NCBI RefSeq assembly: GCF_007570835.1 | Contig: NZ_SUNC01000003.1 | Span: forward strand, 1-64,000 | Length of the DNA stretch: 64,000 nucleotides | Source: Croceicoccus sediminis | Lineage (GTDB): Bacteria > Pseudomonadota > Alphaproteobacteria > Sphingomonadales > Sphingomonadaceae | Direction: 5' to 3' | Shown: positions 43,762 through 51,891 of the stretch, piece after piece | Position numbering within the stretch: position 1 is the stretch's first letter | How the letters are laid out: each line of letters opens with the position of its first letter | The notes under the pieces: model-generated | What the model was told of the DNA's origin: nothing | Seen by the model: the letters and a program-made list of their open reading frames with translations, nothing else | The model's database searches: none | Program-made: the position numbers and the translations under genes

Positions 43762-43954
43762 TGTTGCGTCTGGTTTACGTCTCGTTTCACGTATTCCGGC
43801 AGCGTTTAACTCTTCATCGCGCCAGAGGTGATCGATGGAGATTTCGGGCTGAAGGCAACCGAACAATCCGTATTTTGTCCGGCTGGATCTTCGGCGCCAC
43901 CCGGCCATGCCCGTATTCCTGTGCACTAAACCAAGGGCGCTCACCAACAAACTA

Positions 43955-43971
43955 GTTGACAAATCACGTGA
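43955..43971 (+). promoter_or_regulatory. MarR operator A upstream of the aldehyde dehydrogenase
   Basis: GTTGACAAATCACGTGA, with a perfect TTGACA -35 in its first half and the palindrome TCACGTGA in the spacer, 42 bp upstream of the dehydrogenase start. The rest of the 251-bp gap (43762-44012) shows no gene. Confidence 0.65.
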
Positions 43972-44012
43972 GACACGCACCTTCTATGCCAAACCAGTTG
44001 GAGAGAGATGAC

Positions 44013-45443
44013 ATGTCGAGCGAGATTCCCCACTATTCCATGGTGATCGACGGGGAACTGGTCGGCCAAGGGCCCGACAACGTCATCCTCGATCCCTTCG
44101 ACAACACTTCCGTCGGCACGTGCCCCGAAGGCACCGCACAGGACGTCGATCGCGCGGTAAGCGCGGCCCGTGCCGCGCAGCCTGGCTGGGCCGCACTTCC
44201 CGACGAAGAGCGCGCCGCGCTATGCCGCGCCGTCGCGCAGGCGTTCGAAGCCCATGCCGAGGAACTCGCCACGCTTATCACGCGCGAACAGGGTAAGCCG
44301 CTGGACGCAGGCGGTTTCGGTTCGCGCTTCGAGCTGGGCGGCTGTATCGGCTGGTCGATGGCGACTTCGGCACAGTCGCTTCCCGACCGTACCGTGCTGG
44401 ACGAAGGCGGCGTACGCGCCGTTGAAAAGCGCGTTCCCAAGGGCGTCGTCGCCTCGATCACGCCGTGGAACTGGCCGCTGTTGATCGGCACTTGGCACCT
44501 GCTGCCCGCGATCCGCACCGGCAACACGGTGGTCATGAAGCCCTCGCCCTTTACCCCGCTGTCTACCCTGCGTGCCGCAGCGATCCTGAGCGAGGTGCTG
44601 CCCAAAGGCGTATTCAACGTCGTCACCGGCGGCGGCGAAGTCGGCGCGCATCTGACTGCGCATCCCGATGTCGACAAGGTGATCTTCACCGGCTCCACCG
44701 CGACCGGCAAGAAAGTGATGCAGAGCGCGGCGGAATCGGTCACCCACTGCACGCTCGAACTGGGCGGCAACGATCCCGCCATCGTCCTTCCCGGCGCGCC
44801 GGTCGAAGCGATGGCCGCGGGCCTGTTCTTCGGATCGTTCATCAACGCGGGCCAGACCTGCGGCGCGATCAAGCGCATCTATGTGCACGAAGCCGACCAC
44901 GACGCGCTGGCAGAGGCGATGGCGAACATCGCCAGGGGCACGAAAGTCGGCCACGGGACCGAGGCGGACAGCGCGATGGGCCCGCTGCAGAACGCGCCCC
45001 AGCGCAACAAGGTCAAGGCGCTGACCGACGCGGCGGTCGCATCGGGTGCAAAGCTACTGGCTGGCGGCGAACAGGTCGGCCAGGGGCTGGCGCTCTCACC
45101 CGCGATCCTGGGCGATTGCACGCAGGACATGGACATCGTCCGGCTCGAACAGTTCGGCCCGGCCATCCCGCTTGTCCGCTATGGCGATATCGACGAAGCG
45201 GTCGCGATGGCCAACGACAGCGAATACGGGCTCTGCGCATCCGTCTGGGGCGCACCCGATCAGGCCGCGCAAGTTGCCGAACGCCTGGTTGCCGGTACGG
45301 TCTACATCAACACCCATGCCGAACTGCACCCGATGGTCCCGTTCGGCGGCCGCAAAGCATCCGGCATCGGTGTCCAGTTCGGCGAGGAAGGCCTGAAGGC
45401 CTTTACCGACGCGAAAGTCGTTTACGAACGCACCCCGGCCTGA
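44013..45443 (+). CDS. NAD(P)-dependent aldehyde dehydrogenase
   Basis: A 476-residue ALDH with all catalytic parts: N153 (TPWNWP), the cofactor loop FTGSTATGKKVM near 226, E249 (LELGGN) and nucleophile C283 (GQTCGAIKR). It oxidises an aldehyde to the acid. It lies between the iac repressor and the dioxygenase operon, shares operator type with iacA, and an aromatic amine dehydrogenase is encoded nearby. Indole-3-acetaldehyde and other arylacetaldehydes are therefore the best guesses. A muconic-semialdehyde role with the adjacent hydratase is the alternative. GGAGAGAG precedes ATG 44013; 43986 is an alternative start. A strong terminator follows. Confidence 0.88.
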   Translation: MSSEIPHYSMVIDGELVGQGPDNVILDPFDNTSVGTCPEGTAQDVDRAVSAARAAQPGWAALPDEERAALCRAVAQAFEAHAEELATLITREQGKPLDAGGFGSRFELGGCIGWSMATSAQSLPDRTVLDEGGVRAVEKRVPKGVVASITPWNWPLLIGTWHLLPAIRTGNTVVMKPSPFTPLSTLRAAAILSEVLPKGVFNVVTGGGEVGAHLTAHPDVDKVIFTGSTATGKKVMQSAAESVTHCTLELGGNDPAIVLPGAPVEAMAAGLFFGSFINAGQTCGAIKRIYVHEADHDALAEAMANIARGTKVGHGTEADSAMGPLQNAPQRNKVKALTDAAVASGAKLLAGGEQVGQGLALSPAILGDCTQDMDIVRLEQFGPAIPLVRYGDIDEAVAMANDSEYGLCASVWGAPDQAAQVAERLVAGTVYINTHAELHPMVPFGGRKASGIGVQFGEEGLKAFTDAKVVYERTPA

Positions 45444-45468
45444 ACCGGCCGAACCCGTGCGATCCAAG

Positions 45469-45498
45469 CGCGCGGTCCGTTTACGGGCCGCGCGTTTT
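45469..45498 (+). terminator. Intrinsic terminator of the aldehyde dehydrogenase gene
   Basis: CGCGCGGTCCG (45469-45479) pairs with CGGGCCGCGCG (45484-45494) with one mismatch around a TTTA loop, then TTTT. It lies 26 bp after the stop, and the MarR gene ends 47 bp further on the other strand. Confidence 0.85.
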
Positions 45499-45541
45499 CA
45501 TATGGTCTGAGAGCGCCCTGCCCCGCGGGACTGGCGCAGTA

Positions 45542-46024
45542 TCAAAAGCGGCCGAGCGAGGTGGAAAGCTTCTTGAGCAGGGCAAGCAGCACCTGCTGTT
45601 CCACGCTGGTGAAATCCTCGAACGCGCGGTCCAGGATACGGCGCCCCTCTTCCCAACAGTCGCGCCCGGCCTTTTCACCAGCTTCGGTAATCGTGACGAT
45701 GGTGACGCGGCCGTCCTTCTTGCTTTGCGACATTTCGACCAGACCGGCGCTTTGCATGCGCTGAATGATCTTCGTCATCGTCGAAAGCTTGACGATGGAA
45801 TGTTCCGAAATCTCGCTGACGCTGGCGGACTGCTTGCTGTGCAGGATCATCAGGACGCGCCAGCTCGGAATATCGAGCCCGATCCTGCCCAGCGCCGTTT
45901 CCATGATCGAAAGGTACGTCCGGTCCGCGCGGGCGAGCCAATAGAATGGCCACTCGCTGAAATCGAAATCGTAATCCTGAGCCATGTCGGGTTCGTTGTC
46001 CCCAGCCTGCGATTCGCGCGCCAT
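45542..46024 (-). CDS. iacR: MarR-family repressor 2 (IacR-like)
   Basis: A 160-residue winged-helix protein. FSEWPFYWLARADRTYL is at the N terminus, the recognition region is SVSEISEHSIVKLSTMTKII, and the wing is SKKDGRVTIVTITEAG. The gene is divergent from iacA with 213 bp between starts, and operator B is in that gap. In known iac clusters a MarR repressor, IacR, is released by IAA. Position next to iacA makes this the better IacR candidate than the paralogue at 42519. The effector is inferred, not shown. Confidence 0.82.
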   Translation of the reverse strand: MARESQAGDNEPDMAQDYDFDFSEWPFYWLARADRTYLSIMETALGRIGLDIPSWRVLMILHSKQSASVSEISEHSIVKLSTMTKIIQRMQSAGLVEMSQSKKDGRVTIVTITEAGEKAGRDCWEEGRRILDRAFEDFTSVEQQVLLALLKKLSTSLGRF

Positions 46025-46166
46025 TCGCGATACTTCCCTTAATCAATCGAACCGGCGGAACCGGAACTTGCCCCTACGGAAAAACGCTCCTCCGCTTTCC
46101 GCCCGAGGCCGTAACCCGGTAACAGTGCCTTAGAAACCCCGCCCCGCCTTCTCAAGTGCAATTTCA

Positions 46167-46183
46167 GTTGACAATTCACGTGA
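46167..46183 (+). promoter_or_regulatory. MarR operator B in the iacR/iacA divergent promoter
   Basis: GTTGACAATTCACGTGA with TTGACA as a perfect -35 and a possible TAGAAG -10 after 18 bp. It is 55 bp upstream of iacA. The palindrome TCACGTGA sits in the promoter spacer, where bound repressor would block polymerase. Confidence 0.7.
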
Positions 46184-46237
46184 TATTTAAGTAGAAGTCC
46201 CGAAATCACGGATTCTTGATGCGACGGGAGAGACACG

Positions 46238-47401
46238 ATGGACGCGGCAACCGCTGGATCGGTTATGACCAACCAGGAGCGTGAAGCCGCGCTCGACAAG
46301 CTTTTCGCGATGCTGCCTGAGCGGCAGGCCGAAATGACCGAAAAGCAGCGCCTGCCCGCCGAAATCGTCGCGCTTTTGCGCAAGGCCGGTATCTACCGGA
46401 TGCTGGTGGCAAAGCAGTTCGGAGGCGATCAGGCCAGCCCGGCCGACTTCCTTCGCCTTATCGAACGCATTGCCAGCCACGACCCGTCGACCGGCTGGGT
46501 CGCAAGCTTCGGTTTTTCCGCGATCTACCTTTCGGCCCTGCCCGTCGCTTCGCTTGAAAAAATGTATGCGAACGGCCCCGACGTGATCTTTGCCGGCGGC
46601 ATTTTCCCGCCGCAGCCGACCGAGGCCGTCGATGGCGGCATCAAGGTCAACGGACGCTGGAGCTGGGGCAGCGGCAGCACCGGGGCCGACTATATCGGCG
46701 TCGGCATCAAGGCGCCCGATGGCGGCGAAACCGGCGGCCTGCCCCTGATCGCGGTAATGCCCGCCGAAAAGGCGCGGATCGAGGACAATTGGGACGTCAA
46801 CGGCCTAAAGGCCACCGGCAGCCATGACATGGTCGTCGAAGACGTCGTCGTGCCGCGCGAATGGACTTTCATCCGCGGCGGGAAATCCAGCCTTTCGGAA
46901 CCGCTCTATCGCTATCCCTCGATGGCGCTGGCCGCACAGGTCCTGGCCATCGTCGCGATCGGCGCGGCGCGCGGCGCGATGGATGCCCTGATCGCCAAGG
47001 CATCGGGCCGCAAGTCGATCACCGGCGCACCGACCTTTGCCCAGCGCGCCCACGTGCAAAGCGGCCTTGCCAAGGCAGAGGCCAAGTGGAACGCCGCCCG
47101 CGCATGGTTCTATGACGTCACCGAAAGCAGCTATCGCACGCTTTGCGAAGGCGGAGAGCTGGACCAGCAGGCGCGCGTCGCGCTGCGCCTTGCCGCATCG
47201 CATGCCGCACATACCGGTGCGGAAGTATGTCTCGACATCTATCGCATGATGGGGACCGACGGCATTTTCACGGACAGCCCTGTCGGACGCTTCCTTCAGG
47301 ACGCCCTTATCGTGCCGCAGCACGCGTTCCTTTCCGAAGGCACGTACGAAAGCGCAGGGCGCTGCATGCTCGGCCTCGATGCCGCGCCGGGCTTTCCCTG
47401 A
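46238..47401 (+). CDS. iacA: Indole-3-acetate monooxygenase, acyl-CoA-dehydrogenase fold (IacA-like)
   Basis: A 387-residue class D flavin monooxygenase. Acyl-CoA-dehydrogenase-like segments are MLVAKQFGGDQASPADFLRLIERIA (residues ~48-72), the beta-domain GRWSWGSGSTGADYIGVG and DNWDVNGLKATGSHDMVVEDVVVP, and a helical C terminus with YRMMGTDGIFTDSPVGRFLQD. IacA uses reduced flavin and O2 to oxidise the indole ring of IAA, with the SDR IacE needed to complete the product. GGGAGAG lies 6 nt before the ATG. The reductase is two genes downstream. It heads a long plus-strand operon that runs into the amine dehydrogenase genes. Confidence 0.85.
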   Translation: MDAATAGSVMTNQEREAALDKLFAMLPERQAEMTEKQRLPAEIVALLRKAGIYRMLVAKQFGGDQASPADFLRLIERIASHDPSTGWVASFGFSAIYLSALPVASLEKMYANGPDVIFAGGIFPPQPTEAVDGGIKVNGRWSWGSGSTGADYIGVGIKAPDGGETGGLPLIAVMPAEKARIEDNWDVNGLKATGSHDMVVEDVVVPREWTFIRGGKSSLSEPLYRYPSMALAAQVLAIVAIGAARGAMDALIAKASGRKSITGAPTFAQRAHVQSGLAKAEAKWNAARAWFYDVTESSYRTLCEGGELDQQARVALRLAASHAAHTGAEVCLDIYRMMGTDGIFTDSPVGRFLQDALIVPQHAFLSEGTYESAGRCMLGLDAAPGFP

Positions 47402-47488
47402 TACGAATTTCGGGAGCGGAAAAGCCGCTCCCTTCGGGCAGGCCGGAAACGACGCCTGACCCCAACACAGACAAATGCGGAGAATGAC

Positions 47489-47848
47489 ATGACAGAACCG
47501 GCCAAGCCCATCCGTGCCCTCTTTTGCTGCGCCGTGCTGCAGGGCTTCTTCGACCTGCCCAGCGCGCAGATACCCGACGTCCTGAAGGCCACCGGTCGCC
47601 TGCTGGAAACGGTGCGCGCGATGCCGGGCGTGACCGTTCTGGGCACGTTCGACGACGACGAAACGATGGTCGGCACCAGCCCCGACGGCTTCCCCTGGAC
47701 GTTCTACATCCTTGCCGACGTTCCCGATCGCAATGCCGCGGTGGAAGTCTGCAACCTGTTCCGCACCACCGAAGTCGGTGAATATCGCCTGTGGAAATAC
47801 ATGCGCGTCGAAGCGCGGCTGGGCCGCGAACTGGTGATGCCGACCTGA
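47489..47848 (+). CDS. iacB: Small conserved protein at the iacB position
   Basis: A 119-residue soluble protein between iacA (87 bp) and the flavin reductase. It shows ALFCCAVLQGFFDLP near the N terminus and TSPDGFPWTFYILADVPDRNAAV in the middle, suggesting a small ferredoxin-like alpha/beta fold. I recognise no catalytic motif. iac clusters carry a short gene of unclear function, iacB, next to iacA, and this gene matches by size and place. The symbol is positional and should be treated as tentative. Confidence 0.55.
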   Translation: MTEPAKPIRALFCCAVLQGFFDLPSAQIPDVLKATGRLLETVRAMPGVTVLGTFDDDETMVGTSPDGFPWTFYILADVPDRNAAVEVCNLFRTTEVGEYRLWKYMRVEARLGRELVMPT

Positions 47849-47903
47849 CCGGTCGGACCCGGCCACGAACAGGACAAAAAATGGCGATCAGGTGAGAAGA
47901 GCG

Positions 47904-48407
47904 ATGCAACAGGAAGTCAGCACCGAACAGTTCCGCGAGGCCATGTCCCGCCTCGCCGCGACAGTGACGCTGATCGCGACGGACGGCCCTGCCGGCAGGC
48001 ACGGAATCAACGCCACGGCCGTGTGCAGCGTGTCCGACGATCCGCCGACGATCCTCGCGTGCATCAACCGTTCCTCCACCCTTAATGCGAAGATCAAGAC
48101 GAACGGCGTGATGAGCGTCAATGTCCTTGCCGAACCGCACCGGGATCTTTCGCTGCACTTCACGAAGCCCGATCCCACTGGCGAGCTTCGCTTCTCGTCC
48201 GTCGACTGGAGCGTTGGCCGGACCGGCTCGCCCATCCTGACCGACGCGTCGCTGGCGCTCGACTGCGAGGTGACGTCGCATGCCGAGGTGGGAACCCATT
48301 CGGTGTTCTTCGGGCGACTGGTCGACATCCGCTCCAACGGTGAGCTGTCGCCGCTGCTCTACTACCAGCGCGATTTTCACACATTGATCGCGCAATCACT
48401 GGCGTAG
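47904..48407 (+). CDS. iacG: Flavin reductase (IacG-like)
   Basis: A 167-residue split-barrel flavin reductase of the HpaC/FMN_red type. It has the family segments REAMSRLAATVTLIATDG, GINATAVCSVSDDPPTILACINRSS and the flavin-binding SVNVLAEPHRDLSLHF. It supplies reduced FMN or FAD to the monooxygenase, here IacA. ATG 47904 follows GAGAAGAG; the GTG at 47892 would lie in front of that site. It might also serve the orphan class D monooxygenase at 20267. Confidence 0.87.
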   Translation: MQQEVSTEQFREAMSRLAATVTLIATDGPAGRHGINATAVCSVSDDPPTILACINRSSTLNAKIKTNGVMSVNVLAEPHRDLSLHFTKPDPTGELRFSSVDWSVGRTGSPILTDASLALDCEVTSHAEVGTHSVFFGRLVDIRSNGELSPLLYYQRDFHTLIAQSLA

Positions 48408-48477
48408 TCACTTGAACACGCAACTATTCCGGTTAAGCTTCGCCACGAGAAGCCCCCTTTGAGGACCCGTTGATGCC

Positions 48478-48987
48478 ATGCTGAACGCTTCTTCCAGAAC
48501 GACCCTTATCGCCGCCCTTGCCCTGTCGACGATGGCCCTTTCCGGCTGTGGCGGCAATGAAGAGCCTGCCGCGACCAGCACAGAGCAAGCGCAGCCCGAG
48601 CCGACCGCTGCAGCCGTGCCGACAGCCCCTGCCGCGATGCCTGCAAAGACCGAAGTCGCGCCCGTTGATCTGGCCAGCGCGGACGCCGCCGCGGGCAAGG
48701 CCGTGTACGAGGCCAAGTGCGCCGTGTGCCATAGCGTTGTCGCAGGCGAAGGATCGGTGATCGGTCCGCACCTTGATGGCGCGATCGACCGCAAGATCGC
48801 CTCGGTCCCCGATTTCGCCTATTCGCCCGCAATGTCCGCCCATGACGGTAACTGGGACGTGCAGACGCTGTCGGCGTTCCTCGCCGCGCCGCAGAAGTTC
48901 GCGCCCGGAACGCGCATGGGCTTTGCCGGCATCCCGGACGAGGCCGAGCGGGCCAACCTCATCGCCTATCTGGAAACGGTCAAGTGA
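48478..48987 (+). CDS. Lipoprotein cytochrome c (class I, mono-heme)
   Basis: A 169-residue exported protein with a lipobox LSGC at residues ~20-23, an Ala/Pro/Glu-rich linker, and a class I cytochrome c domain. CAVCH binds heme, GPHLDGAIDRKIASVPDFAYSPAM is typical of the cytochrome c2/mitochondrial type, and TRMGFAGI holds the axial Met. It is the gene just before the amine dehydrogenase heavy chain and overlaps it by GTGATG. It is therefore a probable electron acceptor for the amine dehydrogenase, anchored to a membrane. Confidence 0.85.
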   Translation: MLNASSRTTLIAALALSTMALSGCGGNEEPAATSTEQAQPEPTAAAVPTAPAAMPAKTEVAPVDLASADAAAGKAVYEAKCAVCHSVVAGEGSVIGPHLDGAIDRKIASVPDFAYSPAMSAHDGNWDVQTLSAFLAAPQKFAPGTRMGFAGIPDEAERANLIAYLETVK

Positions 48988-50228
48988 TGCGGCGCGCGAT
49001 GACAATTCGCAGCCCGCTGCGCAGGGCCGGTGCGGTCCTGCTTTGCGGCGCGGCCGCGCTCTCGCTGGCCGCCTGTTCGTCGGGCGGGGATGGCGATACG
49101 GGCGAGGCCGATGCCGAGATCGTCGCCGATTCCTCGCTTCCCCCGCTTCAGCCCGAGATGGTCCAGAAAGTCACCACGTCCGGCGTCATGCTCGACGACT
49201 GGGTCTTCGTGACCGACGCGTCTTTCGACCGGCCGACCGATGGCCGTGCGGTCCTGGTCGATCTCGCGAGCAAGCGGATGCTCGGCATGTTGAGCGGCGG
49301 TTATAACCAGCAGCCGCTGATGATCGCGCCCGATGGCAAGTCGCTGCTTCAGCTTTCGACTTACTATGCCCGCGGCACGCGCGGTGAACGAACCGACGTC
49401 GTCACGAAGTACGAGATGTCGGACCTGCTTCCGGGCCGCGAGACGATCGTGCCGCCCAAGACGATCCGCGTCATTCCGATGCTCGCCACCGCGCAATTGA
49501 CCGATGACGGCCAGTTTGCAGTGCTTTCCAACTTCACCCCGGCACAGTCGATCACCGTGATGAACGCGCAAAGCGGCGAACTGGTGGGCGAATTCGCCTC
49601 GCCGGGTTGCGGCCTTGTCTATCCCATTGGCGAACGGCGCTTCATGGTCCACTGCAGCGACGGCGGCTTGAAGATCGCCACGATGTCGGACAGCGGTGAA
49701 GTCACCTTCGGCAAGGTATCGGTGCCGATCAGCCCGATGACCGATCCCGTGTCCGAAAAGCCGGTCCGGATCTCGAAAACCTCGTGGGCCTTCGTCTCGC
49801 ACCTTGGCGCGATCATCGAAGTCGACGCATCGGGCGACGTCCCCGTCGTCAAGCGCAGCCGCCCGCTGGTTTCCGAAGCCGACAGCGCATGGCGGCCCGG
49901 CGGCATTCAGCCCGCCGCGTTCGACCGGGCGACCAACCGCATCTATGTCCTCATGCACGAAGGCGGGGAATGGACGCACAAGGATCCGGGCACGCACGTC
50001 TGGGTCTATGACATGACCAAGGGCGAAATCGTCCAGAAGCTCGATTTGGGCCAGATGGCGACATCCATCGCGCTCACGCCCGGCCCGAACCCGCGCCTGC
50101 TGACGATCATGTTTGGCGCGTCCGATGCGCTTTCGATCTATGATCTTGCCAGCGGTTCGCAGACCGGCTCGATCGATCAGCTCGGCCAGACCCTGACCAC
50201 GATCCAGACCAGGCCCGTCGCATGGTAA
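48987..50228 (+). CDS. aauB: Aromatic amine dehydrogenase heavy (beta-propeller) subunit
   Basis: A 413-residue protein of the methylamine/aromatic-amine dehydrogenase heavy-chain family, a seven-bladed propeller. Clear signs are the operon (MauE, MauD and TTQ light chain follow) and segments such as LEMLDDWVFVTDASF-like DDWVFVTDASF, GGYNQQPLMIAPDG, AFDRATNRIYVLMHEGGEWTHKDPGTHVWVYD. It binds the TTQ light chain and shapes the active site. Unusually the signal peptide ends in a lipobox (LAACSS), so the subunit looks membrane-anchored rather than free in the periplasm. ATG 48987 overlaps the cytochrome stop; 48999 is possible. Confidence 0.85.
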   Translation: MRRAMTIRSPLRRAGAVLLCGAAALSLAACSSGGDGDTGEADAEIVADSSLPPLQPEMVQKVTTSGVMLDDWVFVTDASFDRPTDGRAVLVDLASKRMLGMLSGGYNQQPLMIAPDGKSLLQLSTYYARGTRGERTDVVTKYEMSDLLPGRETIVPPKTIRVIPMLATAQLTDDGQFAVLSNFTPAQSITVMNAQSGELVGEFASPGCGLVYPIGERRFMVHCSDGGLKIATMSDSGEVTFGKVSVPISPMTDPVSEKPVRISKTSWAFVSHLGAIIEVDASGDVPVVKRSRPLVSEADSAWRPGGIQPAAFDRATNRIYVLMHEGGEWTHKDPGTHVWVYDMTKGEIVQKLDLGQMATSIALTPGPNPRLLTIMFGASDALSIYDLASGSQTGSIDQLGQTLTTIQTRPVAW

Positions 50229-50767
50229 CCGTCGACCCCGTCGTCGCCTGGATCGTGCGCGCGGCCATCGCGGTACTGCTGGTCGGCGCGGCTTGGCCAA
50301 AGCTGCGCGACCGGGCGGAATTTGCCGGGACGGTCGAGAACTATCGCATCCTGCCGGCTGCGCTGGTTCCGGCCATCGCGCTGGTCCTGCCGCTGATCGA
50401 ACTCGGGCTTGGACTTGCCGTCCTCGCCTTTCGCCCTGCCCTGTTGGGCGCGGCGGCGCTCCTGGCGCTCTACGCCGGGGTCGTCTCGGTGAACCTTGCG
50501 CGCGGGCGCGATCATATCGATTGCGGCTGCCACTTCATGGGTCAGTCGGGCGGCGCGATCGACCGGGTGATGGTCGCCCGCAACCTGATCATCGCCGCAG
50601 CGGCGGTCATCGTCGGCATTGCGGCGGTTTCGTCCCGCATGGTCACGGCGGTCGATGTGCTGTCGATCGCGGGCACGCTGGCCATTGCCGGGATTCTCTA
50701 TGCCGCCATTGAACAGGCGCGCATCAACCATTCACGCGCATTGCAAACCGCGCATCGTGGAGCATGA
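50222..50767 (+). CDS. aauE: MauE/AauE membrane protein for light-chain maturation
   Basis: A 181-residue inner-membrane protein with about five hydrophobic segments (DoxX/MauE fold). It carries the conserved MauE motif NLARGRDHIDCGCHF near residue 95, whose CGC cysteines probably handle disulfides. MauE and MauD are needed to export and fold the cysteine-rich light chain. It overlaps the heavy-chain stop by 7 nt and the MauD start by 4 nt. Confidence 0.87.
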   Translation: MVTVDPVVAWIVRAAIAVLLVGAAWPKLRDRAEFAGTVENYRILPAALVPAIALVLPLIELGLGLAVLAFRPALLGAAALLALYAGVVSVNLARGRDHIDCGCHFMGQSGGAIDRVMVARNLIIAAAAVIVGIAAVSSRMVTAVDVLSIAGTLAIAGILYAAIEQARINHSRALQTAHRGA

Positions 50768-51375
50768 ACATGACAGGTCTGATTATAGCAGTGACCTTGC
50801 AATGGGTCGTCATCGCGGGTCTTGCCCTCGTCGTACTCGTGCTGCTGCGCCAGGTCGGCTTGCTGCATGAACGGATGGGTCCGGTGGGCGCGTTGAAACT
50901 TCCCGGCGGTGTCGACGTGGGCGAACCGTCGCCGCCGATGACGCTGAAGGCGCTGGGCGGAGAGACGATCGAGCTTGGCCACGGGTCTTACAACGGCCAG
51001 GGACTGTTCTTCTTCTTCCTTTCGCCCACGTGCCCGATCTGCAAGTCGCTGCTGCCCGTGATCCGCTCGCTCGCCCGCCAATATGCCGGGCAGGTCCAGT
51101 TCGTGCTGGCCAGCGACGGGGACGAGGCACAGCAGCATGCCCTGCGTGAGCGTGAGGGGCTGGAAGCGTTTCCCTTTGTCCTTTCGGCCGATCTTGGCAT
51201 GGCCTTCGGCGTGGGCAAGCTGCCTTACGCCGTTTTGGTCGACCCGGCCGGAATCGTGCGGGCCAAGGGCCTGGTGAACAACCGCGAACATCTTGAAAGC
51301 CTGTTCGAAGCGCAGCGCCACGGCGTCGCCTCGATCCAGGACTACCTCTCGCAGAAGAAGGCGAGCACGACATGA
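50764..51375 (+). CDS. aauD: MauD/AauD thioredoxin-like disulfide protein
   Basis: A 203-residue protein with one N-terminal membrane anchor (residues 4-28) and a periplasmic thioredoxin-like domain whose redox motif is CPIC in LSPTCPICKSLLPV (residues ~87-100). It is thought to form or reshuffle the disulfides of the TTQ light chain. It overlaps its neighbours by ATGA on both sides, so the four subunit/assembly genes are tightly coupled. Confidence 0.88.
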   Translation: MNMTGLIIAVTLQWVVIAGLALVVLVLLRQVGLLHERMGPVGALKLPGGVDVGEPSPPMTLKALGGETIELGHGSYNGQGLFFFFLSPTCPICKSLLPVIRSLARQYAGQVQFVLASDGDEAQQHALREREGLEAFPFVLSADLGMAFGVGKLPYAVLVDPAGIVRAKGLVNNREHLESLFEAQRHGVASIQDYLSQKKASTT

Positions 51376-51887
51376 CCCGACTGGACCGTATTGCCGAACA
51401 CATGGCGCGCAAGGCCGCGAAAAGCACCTCGCGCCGCAGTTTCCTTGCCAAGCTCGGATTTGGCGCTGCGGCGGCCAGCCTGCCGCTCCTGCCGGTCCGC
51501 CGGGGCCGCGCCGAAACCATTCAGGGCCCGCAGCCGCAGGAAAAGGGCAACCCCGAATCCTGCGATTACTGGCGCTATTGCGCGATCGACGGATACCTGT
51601 GTTCCTGCTGCGGCGGCTCGACGTCGAGCTGCCCGCCGGGCACCGAGCCTTCGCCGATCACCTGGGTCGGCACTTGTCGCAATCCGGCGGACGGGCGCGA
51701 ATACGTGATTTCGTACAACGACTGCTGCGGCAAAAGCTCGTGCGGGCGCTGTGTCTGTACCCGGAACGAGCGTGATACGCCGATCTATGCGCCGTCGACC
51801 TCGAACGATCTGGACTGGTGCCTGGGCACGCAAGTCGGCGCGGTCTACAACTGCTCGCTCGCCGTCGTCCTCGGCGCAGCGGAATAA
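51372..51887 (+). CDS. aauA: Aromatic amine dehydrogenase light subunit with TTQ cofactor
   Basis: A 171-residue precursor. A twin-arginine signal SRRSFLAKLG (residues 20-29) is followed by a mature part with 14 cysteines. Aligned by eye to Paracoccus methylamine dehydrogenase, the TTQ tryptophans are W98 (ITWVGTC) and W149 (LDWCLG), and the catalytic/biogenesis aspartates are D73 (AIDG) and D117 (YNDCC). All four are conserved, so an active tryptophan tryptophylquinone is expected. The enzyme oxidises primary amines to aldehyde and ammonia in the periplasm. Context (iac genes) suggests tryptamine; phenylethylamine or tyramine are possible. Confidence 0.9.
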   Translation: MTRLDRIAEHMARKAAKSTSRRSFLAKLGFGAAAASLPLLPVRRGRAETIQGPQPQEKGNPESCDYWRYCAIDGYLCSCCGGSTSSCPPGTEPSPITWVGTCRNPADGREYVISYNDCCGKSSCGRCVCTRNERDTPIYAPSTSNDLDWCLGTQVGAVYNCSLAVVLGAAE

Positions 51888-51891
51888 GACC

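Noticed and set aside
48966-50300. 444-codon minus-strand frame opposite the amine dehydrogenase heavy chain
   Set aside because: Asp/Arg/Gly/His-rich shadow; the plus-strand gene overlaps its neighbours in a coupled operon.
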